A DNA stretch of 64,000 bases from Pelolinea sp. GTDB lineage: Bacteria; Chloroflexota; Anaerolineae; Anaerolineales; Anaerolineaceae. The position numbers and the translations under genes are program-made. The notes beneath the pieces are model-generated. The model saw only the letters and a program-made list of their open reading frames with translations, was not told where the DNA came from and did no database searches. The DNA is taken from NCBI GenBank assembly GCA_012797975.1, contig JAAZOD010000030.1, positions 62,001 through 126,000 on the forward strand. Reading direction: 5' to 3'. Shown piece by piece: positions 44,707-54,418 of this stretch; positions within the stretch are counted from its first letter, which is position 1; each line of letters opens with the position of its first letter.

Positions 44707-47517
44707 ATGAATACGATGGAGAGACAGGCAGGCCTGGTTATTCGCCATGAACCTTTGGGAGAACAACATCCCTATGAGGTGCTGCCCTGGGAGCGAAATC
44801 CGCGCTATCCTGCCTCCGGTGAAGCGGTGACCCTCGGATTCGCCATTGCCGGGAGTAAAAGAGCGGGCTCTGCGTGGTGCGAATGGTGGGAGGAGGGAAA
44901 TGCAATTCCTCAACATGCCAGGGGAATTCTGAAAGACTCGGATGAGGTGAATGATTACTGGCAGGTCGTTTTGCCCGCTTTTGAAGGGAAAGAGACCATT
45001 CATTACCGTCTGGTTGCAAGGAATGAAGAAGAGCAGGTACAAACCGGCGAGTTCATGTTCGTTGTTCGAAAATGGGTAGCGGTGAAATCTGTCTTTTCCC
45101 TTGAAGCGATATCCGATGGTTGGGTTGCTTCATTGATGACTGATCAAGCGGATCTATGGGTTCGCTTGACCGTGAAAATATCGGAATCGGGCACTGTCGA
45201 TTTTTGCTTTGCCCGCGAGCGTGAACCTGGAAATACGGGAGGTGTTCATCCCTCATTTCGGATAGGGAAAGGAGAAATACAAATCCGTTTTTATGAACGG
45301 GCATTTGGGATGGAGATTGCCTTCTCAAAAGAGCAAGCTCCCCTGAAATGTGAAGCAGTGTGGTTGCTGATCGATGGGGATGGTGCCGTAGCTCACTACC
45401 GCTTGGAGTTTAACAGCGCAGAGGATGAGGCATTTTTTGGATTTGGGGAGCGATTCAATGCCTTGGATCAGCGTGGGAATTGTTTGATCAATCATCTCTT
45501 CGCGCAATACCTTCACCAGGGAGAACGTTCCTATATTCCGATCCCTTTCTTTATTTCCTCGCACATCTATGGATTCTGGCTCGATACCGCTCAATGGGCG
45601 AAATTTGACCTTGCGGCAGGCAAACCGGATCGGTGGCTGGTGGAAGGGGAGGCGGAAGGGTCGGCCTTAAGGTTTAAGGTCTTCTTTCAAGATGACCCGT
45701 ATGCCATTGTCAAGGCGTTCACAGATATCACCGGAAAACCGGCCTTGCCACCGCCTTGGGTTTTTGGATTGTGGATGAGCAGCAATGATTGGAACAGCCA
45801 GCAGGAGGTTCTGAGGCAGTTGGATCTATCGCAGAAGAACCAGATCCTTTCCACGGTGCTGGTCATCGAAGCGTGGAGCGATGAAAGCACCTATTACATC
45901 TGGAATGGCGCTCAATTTTTGCATAAACCTTCTGATCAATCCTATCAATTCACTGATTTTTCTTTTCCGCGGAATGGGTATTGGCCGAACTTGAGGGAGA
46001 TGGTACAGAAAGTTCACGCTGCTGGTTCTCATGTAGTGCTCTGGCAAATTCCGGTGCTGAAACTTGGCAATCCTGACGAACACTCGGATGAGACACAGTC
46101 AAGACAGGATCGGGAGTATGCAATTTCAAAAGAATATGTGGTGCATCGCGCGGATGGCACTCCCCATTTTATTGAAGGACATATGCCTTGGTTTGCTGGA
46201 AGCAGTCTGTTGGATTTCACCAATCCGGAAGCGCGGCGATGGTGGTTTGAAAAGCGGGCCTATCTCCTGGATGAACTGGGAATCGATGGGTTCAAGACGG
46301 ATGGAGGAGAACATATCTGGGATACCCAAACGGTCTTTTCCAATGGGGAACAGGGAAGGACAGGCATCAACCATTATCCCTTGTGGTATGAAAGTTCTTA
46401 TCGCCGTTTTCTTGATGAGCATCGTCGTGGATTGACGAAATGTCGCGATGATCGGGTTTTGTTCAGCAGAGCCGGATATACGGGGATCCAACAATATAGC
46501 TGCCACTGGGCAGGTGATGAAGGATCCACTTGGGATGCCTTCCGTGCCACGCTTCGCGCGATGTTGAATGTCGGATTGGGGGGAATTTCATTCATTGGGT
46601 GGGACATCGCTGGATTTGCGGGGGAGATTCCTGCGAGCGAACTCTATTTGCGCGCGGCCGCTTTTTCCGTATTTTGCCCCATTATGCAATTCCATTCCGA
46701 TGTTAACGCTCGTCGAATACCCAGCCGAGATCGCACGCCCTGGAATATTCAGGAAAGGACGGGCGACCTGACGGTTATCCCGACTTTTCGATCCTTGACG
46801 AATCTGCGCATGAATTTACTCCCCTATTTATTGGCCGAAGCGTGGAAGTCGAGCCAAACAGGCATTCCATTGATGCGAGCACTTCCTCTGGCGTTCCCGG
46901 ATGATCCCGATTGCAGGAAATATCCCTATCAATATTTATTCGGTGATGCTTTAATGGTTGCACCTGTCATCAATGAAGGGGAAAAGGAAATCCCCATCTA
47001 TTTGCCGCATGGTGAATGGCAGGATATCTGGGAAAGGAAACTCTACCGCGGTCCGCGGGAAATACAGCGCAAAGTTCCCATGGATCGAATTGCGGTCTTT
47101 CAACGCAAGCGCAGCATTTTACCGCTCAATTTAGGAGAGGAAGGTTGTTTGGGAAGTTTTGTTGGAAATTCCACAGACTCCTATCGACATCTCTTCCTGA
47201 GGATCTTTCCGGATAAAGAAGAAAAATATCCGTTGTATTCGGGAGCGGATGGAACAGTCCATTGGATCCATTATGCTGTCCATGATTTGGAAAAGAGGAT
47301 GGAAATCGATCTGCCGGAAGTCGCGGATGGAATTCAAATCGAGCTCATTGGCGTGCGGGCGTTCGAGGTTTCGACAGCGCATGGTATTCTCAAAGAATCG
47401 CAAAACACGGCTGGTGAATTGGGAGAGGGCGCCTGGAAATATGTACCTTCCAAACAAAGCACCCAAATAAGGATTCCTGCCCGGCGAAATTACACTCAGA
47501 TCAGGATAAGCTATTGA
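44707..47517 (+). CDS. GH31 family alpha-glucosidase-like hydrolase, second copy
   Basis: 937-residue family 31 enzyme. The N-terminal beta domain (about 1-330) is followed by the barrel with EDEAFFGFGERFNALDQRG ahead of it, the nucleophile aspartate in IDGFKTDGGEHI (about 535), and the acid/base region near HWAGDEGSTWDAF (about 610). A C-terminal beta domain completes it. The start ATG overlaps the end of the GH15 gene by one base from its stop; a second ATG at 44716 is an alternative. It differs clearly from the first GH31 and is of the alpha-xylosidase/glucosidase YicI-like type. It overlaps the peptidase gene by 7 bases at the 3' end. Confidence 0.87.
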   Translation: MNTMERQAGLVIRHEPLGEQHPYEVLPWERNPRYPASGEAVTLGFAIAGSKRAGSAWCEWWEEGNAIPQHARGILKDSDEVNDYWQVVLPAFEGKETIHYRLVARNEEEQVQTGEFMFVVRKWVAVKSVFSLEAISDGWVASLMTDQADLWVRLTVKISESGTVDFCFAREREPGNTGGVHPSFRIGKGEIQIRFYERAFGMEIAFSKEQAPLKCEAVWLLIDGDGAVAHYRLEFNSAEDEAFFGFGERFNALDQRGNCLINHLFAQYLHQGERSYIPIPFFISSHIYGFWLDTAQWAKFDLAAGKPDRWLVEGEAEGSALRFKVFFQDDPYAIVKAFTDITGKPALPPPWVFGLWMSSNDWNSQQEVLRQLDLSQKNQILSTVLVIEAWSDESTYYIWNGAQFLHKPSDQSYQFTDFSFPRNGYWPNLREMVQKVHAAGSHVVLWQIPVLKLGNPDEHSDETQSRQDREYAISKEYVVHRADGTPHFIEGHMPWFAGSSLLDFTNPEARRWWFEKRAYLLDELGIDGFKTDGGEHIWDTQTVFSNGEQGRTGINHYPLWYESSYRRFLDEHRRGLTKCRDDRVLFSRAGYTGIQQYSCHWAGDEGSTWDAFRATLRAMLNVGLGGISFIGWDIAGFAGEIPASELYLRAAAFSVFCPIMQFHSDVNARRIPSRDRTPWNIQERTGDLTVIPTFRSLTNLRMNLLPYLLAEAWKSSQTGIPLMRALPLAFPDDPDCRKYPYQYLFGDALMVAPVINEGEKEIPIYLPHGEWQDIWERKLYRGPREIQRKVPMDRIAVFQRKRSILPLNLGEEGCLGSFVGNSTDSYRHLFLRIFPDKEEKYPLYSGADGTVHWIHYAVHDLEKRMEIDLPEVADGIQIELIGVRAFEVSTAHGILKESQNTAGELGEGAWKYVPSKQSTQIRIPARRNYTQIRISY

Positions 47518-48563
47518 TCGATCACTGCATTTTCCAGAATTGAAAATGTGTTTTTCTCACAATCGATCTCGGCCTGCAGGCCATACGGCATCACGAACAT
47601 GGGATCGGTATGCCCAAAATCCATGCGGGTGATGATGGGCAGGTCATGGAGGCCTTGCTCTTCCCGCACCACCTGCAAGAGCGCTTGATCATATTGCTCA
47701 AAATCCTCAATGTTGATCTCTCCTCCCGGCCGCCCGAAGAGAATGCCCGAGAGTTTCTCCAGGATCCCCATGGCCGCATAGGTGCGCAAGCCACGCTCTA
47801 CTGTTGCGGGTGAGGGAGCTTCTTCGGAAGTATCCAGGAAGAGGATGGCGTTCTCCCACGCTGCCGATTCGGGCCAGACGGGTGTGCCGCGCAGCCAATC
47901 CAGCACTTCAAAACAACCGCCGATCAAGTGCCCCCGCTGCACCCCCTCGCCCTGCAGAAATTTCCAGCCGCTGGCGGGATGCAGTGTGCGCTTTTGGGTT
48001 TGTTGAGCCGGGTCATCCCAGCTCAAACGCTGGCTGGTCCAGCCCTGAGGATTGGGTTCGATTACGCCGATCGGCGCGCTGGAAAACAAGGTCTTTTGCA
48101 CCGCGATGACCATATACGGGAACAGTCCTCCGTTTTCAGCAAACCCGGCCATGATGGAAGGACCGTAGAAAGAGACCAACCCGGCTTGATAACAGGCCAG
48201 ATGGCTGATGGTGGTGTCGGAACAACCCATGAATATCTTGGGATTGGAACGCATGACCTGCAGGTCAAGATAGGGCAGGATGCGGATGGAATCATCACCG
48301 CCGATGGTGGAGAAGATGGCTTTGATGGCGGGATCAGCAAAGGCCAGCATAAGGTCCTCCGCCCTGGCCTGTGGGTTGTGTGACAGCCACTCTGCATCCG
48401 ATAAGGTGTGCGGCATTTCAACAACCTGTACGCCGAATGCGGTTTCGAGTTGCTGCTTCCCTGCTAAATAGCGCTGAGGGAATATCCCGGGGCCACCCCA
48501 GGAAAGGGAAACCGTGGCAACTTTATCGTCGCGCTGAAGTCTGGCTGGCTTGAGCATTTTCAT
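47511..48563 (-). CDS. Peptidase S66 (LD-carboxypeptidase / MccF-like)
   Basis: Serine peptidase of family S66, 350 residues, cytosolic. The nucleophile serine lies in FMGCSDTTISHLA (about 113), the glutamate in FLDTSEEAPS (about 245) and the histidine in RMDFGHTDPM (about 318), so the triad is complete. Family members trim murein tetrapeptides (LdcA) or inactivate microcin C and related aminoacyl nucleotides (MccF). The MccF-like GDDSIRILPYLD segment favours the latter type. No other self-immunity genes are nearby. Confidence 0.88.
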   Translation of the reverse strand: MKMLKPARLQRDDKVATVSLSWGGPGIFPQRYLAGKQQLETAFGVQVVEMPHTLSDAEWLSHNPQARAEDLMLAFADPAIKAIFSTIGGDDSIRILPYLDLQVMRSNPKIFMGCSDTTISHLACYQAGLVSFYGPSIMAGFAENGGLFPYMVIAVQKTLFSSAPIGVIEPNPQGWTSQRLSWDDPAQQTQKRTLHPASGWKFLQGEGVQRGHLIGGCFEVLDWLRGTPVWPESAAWENAILFLDTSEEAPSPATVERGLRTYAAMGILEKLSGILFGRPGGEINIEDFEQYDQALLQVVREEQGLHDLPIITRMDFGHTDPMFVMPYGLQAEIDCEKNTFSILENAVIDQ

Positions 48564-48653
48564 TCCATTTCTTGATTAATGGTTTCATTCTACATCGAAA
48601 AAGAAGGAGACATAAAAAAGAGATTTTTATCGATTAGCTTGGAGGAGTAGATA

Positions 48654-49676
48654 TCAGTTATATAGCTCTCTTGATCGATTCCTTCTGTTGTAGTTGCGGA
48701 GAATGCGTTCTGTTGAATAGAGAATAGATAAAAACAAAACACACCAAAAAACGAAATCGGTTAACGAAAGTTTGACTGTTTCCGACTTTGTCCATTCCCG
48801 TAGTATTTTTTGGAGCGCAGAAGGCAAGAAAAGAGTATCTGAGTTAATGTTGAAAACAGAAAAAACAAAAAAGATGGCTTTTTTTGCAAAAAACCAGATC
48901 AATACCTGGCTGGCAATGGGAATTGATAAAACCAAACAGATCAATACAAATATCATTCCGACCGAAATGCCAGTGCTAAAGGTTTCAAACGCTGAAAGGG
49001 GGAGCTGCAAGCAGTAATAACCACTGCCCACGATTACGGTAAAGGCCAAAATCCCGCTGATCAATCGTAGCAAGCGATCCCATCCAAATACGCTGAGTTG
49101 ATTGGCGTTTGCAACTTCCAACATCTTCTCTTTTGCCATCGCTTCAGCGCTCAAGTTTTTTTGAGTTGGGTTGCCCTCGCCAAAGGGTTCCTTCTCTTTA
49201 CTGAATGCCAGGAATTCCCTCAAATATTCCGGTTGATTTTTAAAACGAGGAAGAAAATATTTTTTGATTTTATTTCCTCGCTGAATAAAAAGGAGAATTG
49301 CTGTTCGAAAACCATAGGGCGCAAAAAAATTAATATTCTGAATATCCGCAATTTTAATTTTTTTCGTTTTCCAAAGTAATGGAAAGATCAAAGAAGGGGT
49401 TCGATGAAAAATTTCTGTATCGGAGAAGGAAACACGGGTTATAAGTCCTTCCATGAATGTGTATACAAAAATCCATCCAACCAAATAAGCTGGTAGACCT
49501 AGAAATAGGAATGCAATAAAGATAGACGTATTGTCCTCAAGGCCAGTTCTTATTAATCCCCACCACGAAACAAACGGCAATGCCCAGCAAAGTAAACCAA
49601 GCGGCAAAGCGACTATCCATGGCCAAAAACGATCTTTTTTTAGATCGAAATGATAGCTGGACAATTCAGTTTTCAT
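48654..49676 (-). CDS. Hypothetical polytopic membrane protein
   Basis: 340 residues with about five hydrophobic segments: two near the N-terminus (about 20-85), two in the middle (about 205-265) and one near the C-terminus (about 305-325). Between them lies a PH-like cytoplasmic stretch (about 90-155) with VSFSDTEIFHRTPSLIF, and a KEKEPFGEGN loop. I recognise no family. I chose the ATG at 49676 because AGAGGAT precedes it; the frame extends five codons further. It is a single gene. A 285-base A+T-rich gap separates it from the next gene, in which I see nothing else. Confidence 0.65.
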   Translation of the reverse strand: MKTELSSYHFDLKKDRFWPWIVALPLGLLCWALPFVSWWGLIRTGLEDNTSIFIAFLFLGLPAYLVGWIFVYTFMEGLITRVSFSDTEIFHRTPSLIFPLLWKTKKIKIADIQNINFFAPYGFRTAILLFIQRGNKIKKYFLPRFKNQPEYLREFLAFSKEKEPFGEGNPTQKNLSAEAMAKEKMLEVANANQLSVFGWDRLLRLISGILAFTVIVGSGYYCLQLPLSAFETFSTGISVGMIFVLICLVLSIPIASQVLIWFFAKKAIFFVFSVFNINSDTLFLPSALQKILREWTKSETVKLSLTDFVFWCVLFLSILYSTERILRNYNRRNRSRELYN

Positions 49677-49961
49677 CTTTATCCTCTTCATTCTTATTCA
49701 ATTATTATAGTGAAAGGATGAGTTAAAGCAACGTATGGCGATTAGCTGTAAAGAGTTTTATAAATAATGGCCCATGGATAAATAATAAAAACTATAGAAT
49801 TTTCTTCAAAAGCCCCAATTTTTCGAAGAAGATAATAACTCAAAAGAAAAAATTTTTGTATTCGATGGTTGCTATTAAATTAATAAAAACTATACTACGG
49901 ATAGATAAAAGCTTACTGAGTACAGGTTGTTTTCATTATTTTTAATGAAGGAGGTGGATTG

Positions 49962-50516
49962 ATGAAAAACGCATTTAATTTTTGTGTGAAAGCTTATTTT
50001 GGAGGGTGTATTGGTTGCTTCGGAGCTCTTACTTTCTTGCTTATTTTAGTGTTGGTTTTTGCACTAACCCTTGGCCCCGGTATCATGAATGGTGCGTCAT
50101 CATTTGTTCAGTCCTTATCTGGAATGTTCGGTCAGGGTATTTCTTTACCAGGTTCTGGAAATACAAATACTTCCATTGACATGGAGAATTTGCCGGTGCT
50201 GGAAGTTTTTCTCACACAAGAGGAAAACCCTGACGCAACACATATTGAAACATTTAAAGCTGATGATTACAAGCAGGTCCGGTTCTGGGTGCGTGCACAA
50301 GAAGGAACTTCTGTAGATTTCACAATATTAATAACCATGCCGGATCAAAGTCAGGTACAGTTTGGTCCAACGTTCCAAACAGATCCGGAAGGAAACCCTG
50401 TTTCTTGTGGCCAGTTTGGCGATTGGGTTCCACAGGCTGGTAAGTATAAACTTGAAGCTCAAGTAACCAGTGCAAACATCACGGTTGGAGTGGTGGAATT
50501 TGAAGTCACGAATTGA
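49962..50516 (+). CDS. Membrane-anchored hypothetical protein with exported beta domain
   Basis: 184 residues with one N-terminal membrane helix (about 15-40), a Gly/Ser linker and an exported domain rich in beta strands (VEFLTQEE through GVVEFEVTN). The start ATG has a near-perfect AAGGAGGTG ribosome-binding site six bases ahead. The domain includes VSCGQFGDWVPQAGKYKLEAQV, which looks like an immunoglobulin-like fold. I do not know the family or function. It is a lone gene. Confidence 0.68.
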   Translation: MKNAFNFCVKAYFGGCIGCFGALTFLLILVLVFALTLGPGIMNGASSFVQSLSGMFGQGISLPGSGNTNTSIDMENLPVLEVFLTQEENPDATHIETFKADDYKQVRFWVRAQEGTSVDFTILITMPDQSQVQFGPTFQTDPEGNPVSCGQFGDWVPQAGKYKLEAQVTSANITVGVVEFEVTN

Positions 50517-50646
50517 TCTTTTCTCTTAAACAGAAAAGATACGTTTGTCAGTCTTATCTACAATTATTCTGTTTAGAGTTGGCAATAGGTAAATGGTTTA
50601 GTTGAAACCACTTAAAATTTCCTAGACCGTTTTTAACAACTCTTTT

Positions 50647-51696
50647 TTATGGGATAAAGACTGCTTTAATGATTTCCCCATTCAAGGCTGCTTTGGCTCC
50701 GGAAATGAAATCAAGCAGAGGATATGTTGTAATAATATCTTTCACATTGATCTTCCCATTTTCAATGAGCTCCAGCGCTTTTTTGTGATGGTCTGGGGAA
50801 TAAATGCTGGTGCCCGAGATGCGCAGATTGTGGTAGTGGATCTGGTTGTAATCGACCCTGACCTGGGCCTGCTCTTTGGGAAGGCCTGAAAAAACGATGA
50901 TCTGCCCGCCGTGACTGCTGATGGCGATGGCCTGCTCCTGCACGATGGGGGCGGCGGTGGCGGTGAAAACCGCATCCACGCCGATCCCAGCGGTTATTGT
51001 TTTGATCTCATTTACCACATCCACATCGTTGGTATTGATGGTGGCATCCGGATGAAATATTTTCGCAACGTTCAGCCGGTCGTCATTGGGGTCGATCAGG
51101 ATGATGGTCTGCACGCCGCGCTTGCGGATCAACTGCAAGAGCATGCAGCCGATCGCCCCCGAGCCAAAAATGGCCGCGCTGCGGACGGTGCTGAAATCCA
51201 CCTTTTCCAGTGCGTGCAGGCAGGCGGCCAGGGGTTCTGAAACAGCCGCCTGGACCATATCGATGGATGGCGATAGGGGATTGATGACGCCGCGCCGCAA
51301 TGCATCGGCGGGGATTGCAACATATTCCGCCAATCCCCCCGGCCAGACCTGGCCGATTTCCTGGTAGCTTTCACATAATTCGAGCCGCTGCTGGCGGCAG
51401 TAGATGCAGACGCCGCAATAAACGACCGGGGCGACCGCCAGGCGCATGCCTGTTTTCCATGCGGGTGATGCCTGCGATCCGACTTCCACGATCTCGCCGC
51501 AGATTTCGTGACCGATGATGAACGGGGGAGTTACCTTGCGATGCCCAAACTTCAACGTTCGCAGATCGGAACCGCACAAACCGCAGGTGATCACTTTTAA
51601 CAGAATGTCGTTGGAAGATATGTGCGGAAGTGGAACTGCCTCGATGCCAAAATCCAGGGGCCCTCTGAAAATAACGGCATGCATGGTTTGCTTCAT
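50647..51696 (-). CDS. Zinc-dependent MDR alcohol dehydrogenase (polyol or polyol-phosphate)
   Basis: Medium-chain dehydrogenase of 349 residues. Catalytic zinc ligands lie in CGLCGSDL (about 38) and GHEICGEIVEVG (about 63), and structural zinc cysteines in CGVCIYCRQQRLELC (about 93-107). The NAD-binding IFGSGAIGC and IDPNDDRL (aspartate) favour NAD over NADP. It resembles sorbitol, threonine and galactitol-1-phosphate dehydrogenases. It is divergent from the SorC regulator across a shared promoter region, so it likely belongs to the polyol locus and could oxidise the PTS product. Confidence 0.85.
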   Translation of the reverse strand: MKQTMHAVIFRGPLDFGIEAVPLPHISSNDILLKVITCGLCGSDLRTLKFGHRKVTPPFIIGHEICGEIVEVGSQASPAWKTGMRLAVAPVVYCGVCIYCRQQRLELCESYQEIGQVWPGGLAEYVAIPADALRRGVINPLSPSIDMVQAAVSEPLAACLHALEKVDFSTVRSAAIFGSGAIGCMLLQLIRKRGVQTIILIDPNDDRLNVAKIFHPDATINTNDVDVVNEIKTITAGIGVDAVFTATAAPIVQEQAIAISSHGGQIIVFSGLPKEQAQVRVDYNQIHYHNLRISGTSIYSPDHHKKALELIENGKINVKDIITTYPLLDFISGAKAALNGEIIKAVFIP

Positions 51697-51747
51697 GATG
51701 GTCTTCCTTCTCTATCTTTTCCATCCCGGAATGGGATGCATTACCTC

Positions 51748-51776
51748 TTGATTTTACCTGTTAAAAGTGCTATAAT
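51748..51776 (+). promoter_or_regulatory. Promoter of the SorC-led PTS operon
   Basis: TTGATT (51748-51753) and a perfect TATAAT (51771-51776) with a 17-base spacer. It lies just before tandem operator repeats and 40 bases ahead of the regulator start. Confidence 0.75.
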
Positions 51777-51780
51777 CATA

Positions 51781-51814
51781 AGTGAACAAAAGAACAGCAG
51801 TGAACATTTGAACA
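51781..51814. promoter_or_regulatory. Tandem SorC-family operator repeats
   Basis: AGTGAACAAAAGAACA (51781) and AGTGAACATTTGAACA (51799) are direct repeats matching in 13 of 16 positions, 18 bases apart, starting four bases after the TATAAT. They cover the probable transcription start and reach the regulator's start codon region, which fits autoregulation by a SorC tetramer. Confidence 0.65.
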
Positions 51815-51817
51815 ATC

Positions 51818-52762
51818 ATGCCGACTGATCCGATCACGCAAAAGCTTATGTATAAGATTGCCCGTGCGTACTACGAAGACAATCTTACCCATCAAGAAAT
51901 TGGTGAGCGTTTTGGTTTGTCTCGCATCAAGGTGGGTCGGCTGTTGGAAAAAGCTCGCAAAGAAAAGCTGGTCCAGATCACCATTCAGGAACCGAAGATC
52001 GATGCAGATATTGAATTGGAAAATGCGATCGAGAAAAAATACCATGTGGATGAAGTGATCCTGGTTCCTCGCTATACCGAGCATCGCCGTACCTTGCGCG
52101 CGATCGGACAGGCCACCGCTGATTTTTTGGACCGTATCATTGTTGGTGACGAAGTGGTGGGGTTGACCTGGGGCGGCACCCTGCTGGCGGTTGTGGATGC
52201 CCTGCACAGCAATAATTGGCCCGGCATGAAAGTGGTCCAGTTGTTGGGAGGGCTTGGTTCCCCCGAAGCGGATATGTACGCTGCTGATCTCACCATTCGT
52301 ATGGCTCAATCGTTCGGCGCAAAAGCCCGCTTGCTTTCAGCTCCGGGAATTGTGTCTTCCAAAGAGATCTGTGATGCGCTGTTGCAGGATCAACAGATTA
52401 AAGAGACCCTGGAATTGGGCTGCAAGGCGGATATCGGCTTGATCGGGCTGGGACGTCCTACTTCTAGTTCACCGGTGATCAGAGCCGGCATCCTGACCCC
52501 CAGCGAACTGGCAGAATTGGAGCAGCAGGGCGCGGTGGGCGATATGGGTTTGCGTTTTATGGACTCTAAAGGAGAGGCGATCCATAACGAGATCAACGAC
52601 CGTATCATTGGCCTGAATTTTGAACAGTTCAAGGAAATAAAGAAATTGGTTGGTATTGCAGCAGGGCCGGAAAAGTTTGAAGTGGTGAAGGCATCCCTTA
52701 TGGGTAATCTTTTGAGCGTTTTGATAACCGACTCTGATATTGGTAAACGGCTGGTTGAATAA
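51818..52762 (+). CDS. SorC family sugar-responsive transcriptional regulator
   Basis: 314-residue regulator. The N-terminal helix-turn-helix (about 8-55) reads YEDNLTHQEIGERFGLSRIKVGRLLEKARKE. The C-terminal sugar-phosphate-binding domain (about 60-310) includes GLTWGGTLLAVVDAL and VVQLLGGLGSPEADMYAADL, typical of SorC/DeoR-CggR types. The ATG has no good ribosome-binding site. It heads the PTS operon and would sense the phosphorylated polyol or a pathway intermediate. The dehydrogenase gene diverges from the same region. Confidence 0.9.
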   Translation: MPTDPITQKLMYKIARAYYEDNLTHQEIGERFGLSRIKVGRLLEKARKEKLVQITIQEPKIDADIELENAIEKKYHVDEVILVPRYTEHRRTLRAIGQATADFLDRIIVGDEVVGLTWGGTLLAVVDALHSNNWPGMKVVQLLGGLGSPEADMYAADLTIRMAQSFGAKARLLSAPGIVSSKEICDALLQDQQIKETLELGCKADIGLIGLGRPTSSSPVIRAGILTPSELAELEQQGAVGDMGLRFMDSKGEAIHNEINDRIIGLNFEQFKEIKKLVGIAAGPEKFEVVKASLMGNLLSVLITDSDIGKRLVE

Positions 52763-52787
52763 AAGTAATCTTGAGGAGTTTTATTTA

Positions 52788-53234
52788 ATGGAACTTGGTT
52801 CAACGATTATTATTTGTTTTGTCATTGCCTGGGCTATCCAATATGCCATGACGTATTTTCAGATGCGTCGCTTCAATAAACGGCTCAATGAACTGAAAAA
52901 GATCGGCGTTACCTCTGTGGGTATGTCGGGATCTGCCTATAAACGACGTACTTATGCGGTGCTGGTGATCGATAAAGACGAAAAAATCCTCAAGGCAGAG
53001 CAATTCTCTGGTTGGACGGTTTTTGCCGGGCTGAAACCGGTGAAGGAGCTGGAAGGGCTATCAACCAAGGATATCATGGATGATACGGTCGCGATTGCCA
53101 TTCCTCCCAAAATGCGCAACGCGTTCAAGAATTCGGTCCAGCAGATTGAAAATGCCAGGAAAAGAGCCGCAGAACAGGGTTCACAAGATAATCATGAACA
53201 ATCCGCGAAAAATATTCCAGGGGAAAAACTATAA
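52788..53234 (+). CDS. gutM: Glucitol operon activator GutM-like protein
   Basis: 148-residue membrane-anchored protein with one N-terminal helix (about 5-25) followed by a cytoplasmic domain (KKIGVTSVGMSGSAYKRRTYAVLVIDKDEKI). This matches GutM, an activator in sorbitol (srl/gut) operons. I chose the ATG at 52788, preceded by GAGGAG nine bases earlier; the frame reads back into the sorC gene. The Lys/Glu/Gln-rich C-terminus is weakly conserved. It lies between the SorC regulator and the PTS membrane genes. Confidence 0.82.
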   Translation: MELGSTIIICFVIAWAIQYAMTYFQMRRFNKRLNELKKIGVTSVGMSGSAYKRRTYAVLVIDKDEKILKAEQFSGWTVFAGLKPVKELEGLSTKDIMDDTVAIAIPPKMRNAFKNSVQQIENARKRAAEQGSQDNHEQSAKNIPGEKL

Positions 53235-53315
53235 GAAAGGAGGATGCAGATAGGGCAGAATTGAACCAGTGTTAAAGAATGAATCGTAAAAACAAAAAAT
53301 TGGAGGTATATCACA

Positions 53316-53858
53316 ATGGAAGGATTAGCAAAATTCGCTGAAGGTTTTATCGGTGTATTCCAGACCGGTGGTCAACAATTCGTTGGCTTGGTCACTGGGA
53401 TCATTCCCACGTTGGTCGTCTTGATGACCGCAGTGAATGCCCTGATCGCACTGATCGGACCTGAAAAAATTGAAAAACTTGGTGAGGTAGCAGCCCGACC
53501 TGGTATTCTCTATTATCCATTACGGTACATGATCCTGCCGTTCCTGGCTGTCTTCTTCTTCACCAACCCAATGGCTTACACCATGGGACGTTTCTTACCC
53601 GAACGCTACAAACCGGCTTTCTACGATGCGGCGGTTAGCTACGTGCATCCACCCCTGGGTCTCTTCCCGCACGTCAACCCTGGTGAATACTTTGTCTGGG
53701 GCGGTATTGCGGCTGGCATCACCACATTAGGATTGCCCTTGGGTGACCTGGCAATTCGCTACTTGCTGATTGGTTTGGTCGTGATCCTGATCCGCGGTTG
53801 CGTAACGGAATGGATTACCGGCGTTATGATGAAGCGCAAAGCTGCTGAGAAGAAATAG
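53316..53858 (+). CDS. srlA: PTS glucitol/sorbitol-type IIC component (SrlA-like)
   Basis: Membrane subunit of a glucitol-family phosphotransferase, 180 residues with about four helices. Family marks are [23 protein letters not shown] (about 15-40), the [32 protein letters not shown] stretch (about 90-125) and WGGIAAG. In E. coli the homologue SrlA pairs with SrlE. GGAGG lies ahead of the ATG. It is followed 11 bases later by the second membrane subunit. Substrate is a polyol; the identity cannot be read from sequence. Confidence 0.92.
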   Translation: MEGLAKFAEGFIGVFQTGGQQFVGLVTGIIPTLVVLMTAVNALIALIGPEKIEKLGEVAARPGILYYPLRYMILPFLAVFFFTNPMAYTMGRFLPERYKPAFYDAAVSYVHPPLGLFPHVNPGEYFVWGGIAAGITTLGLPLGDLAIRYLLIGLVVILIRGCVTEWITGVMMKRKAAEKK

Positions 53859-53869
53859 GAGAGATTACA

Positions 53870-54400
53870 ATGGCTAAATTCCTTGAAAAAATCGGACGCG
53901 GTGTAGGCAAAGTCGTTGGTCTGCTCTATCAGGCAGGTCGTGATTCCATCGACCAGGTTATCAAGAATGTTCTGCCCTTCATGGCTTTCATTTCCATGAT
54001 CATCGGTATCATTCTTGCCACCGGTGTTGGCACCTTCTTGGCAAATACCCTGGCGCCGCTTGCTTCAAACTTGATCGGCTTGATTGTCATGTCGCTGATC
54101 ATTGGCTTCCCGGTCATGTCTCCCCTGTTGGGCCCTGGTGCAGTCATTGCGCAGATCATCGGTACACTTCTGGGCACCCTGATTGGACAGGGTTCTATTC
54201 CCCCGCAGATGGCTCTTCCAGCGCTGTTCGCGATCAACCCGCAGGTCGGTTGCGATTTCATCCCCGTTGGTTTGTCACTGGGTGAAGCAGAACCTGAAAC
54301 CGTTGAAGTCGGTGTCCCCGCCGTGTTGTTCTCCCGATTCTTTACTGGCCCCCTGGCAGTTGTGCTCGCCTGGTTGGCAAGCTTCGGGCTTTATTCCTAA
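53870..54400 (+). CDS. PTS glucitol-type second membrane subunit (C-terminal half of SrlE)
   Basis: 176 residues corresponding to the C-terminal membrane part of the E. coli SrlE (IIBC) protein, with [29 protein letters not shown] at the start and [12 protein letters not shown] and [24 protein letters not shown] toward the end. The IIB domain that is normally fused ahead of it is absent and is encoded separately downstream. About four helices. A very stable intercistronic hairpin follows the stop codon. The split breaks precisely at the linker known in SrlE. Confidence 0.88.
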   Translation: MAKFLEKIGRGVGKVVGLLYQAGRDSIDQVIKNVLPFMAFISMIIGIILATGVGTFLANTLAPLASNLIGLIVMSLIIGFPVMSPLLGPGAVIAQIIGTLLGTLIGQGSIPPQMALPALFAINPQVGCDFIPVGLSLGEAEPETVEVGVPAVLFSRFFTGPLAVVLAWLASFGLYS

Positions 54401-54418
54401 AGTCTAGGAAAAAAACGA

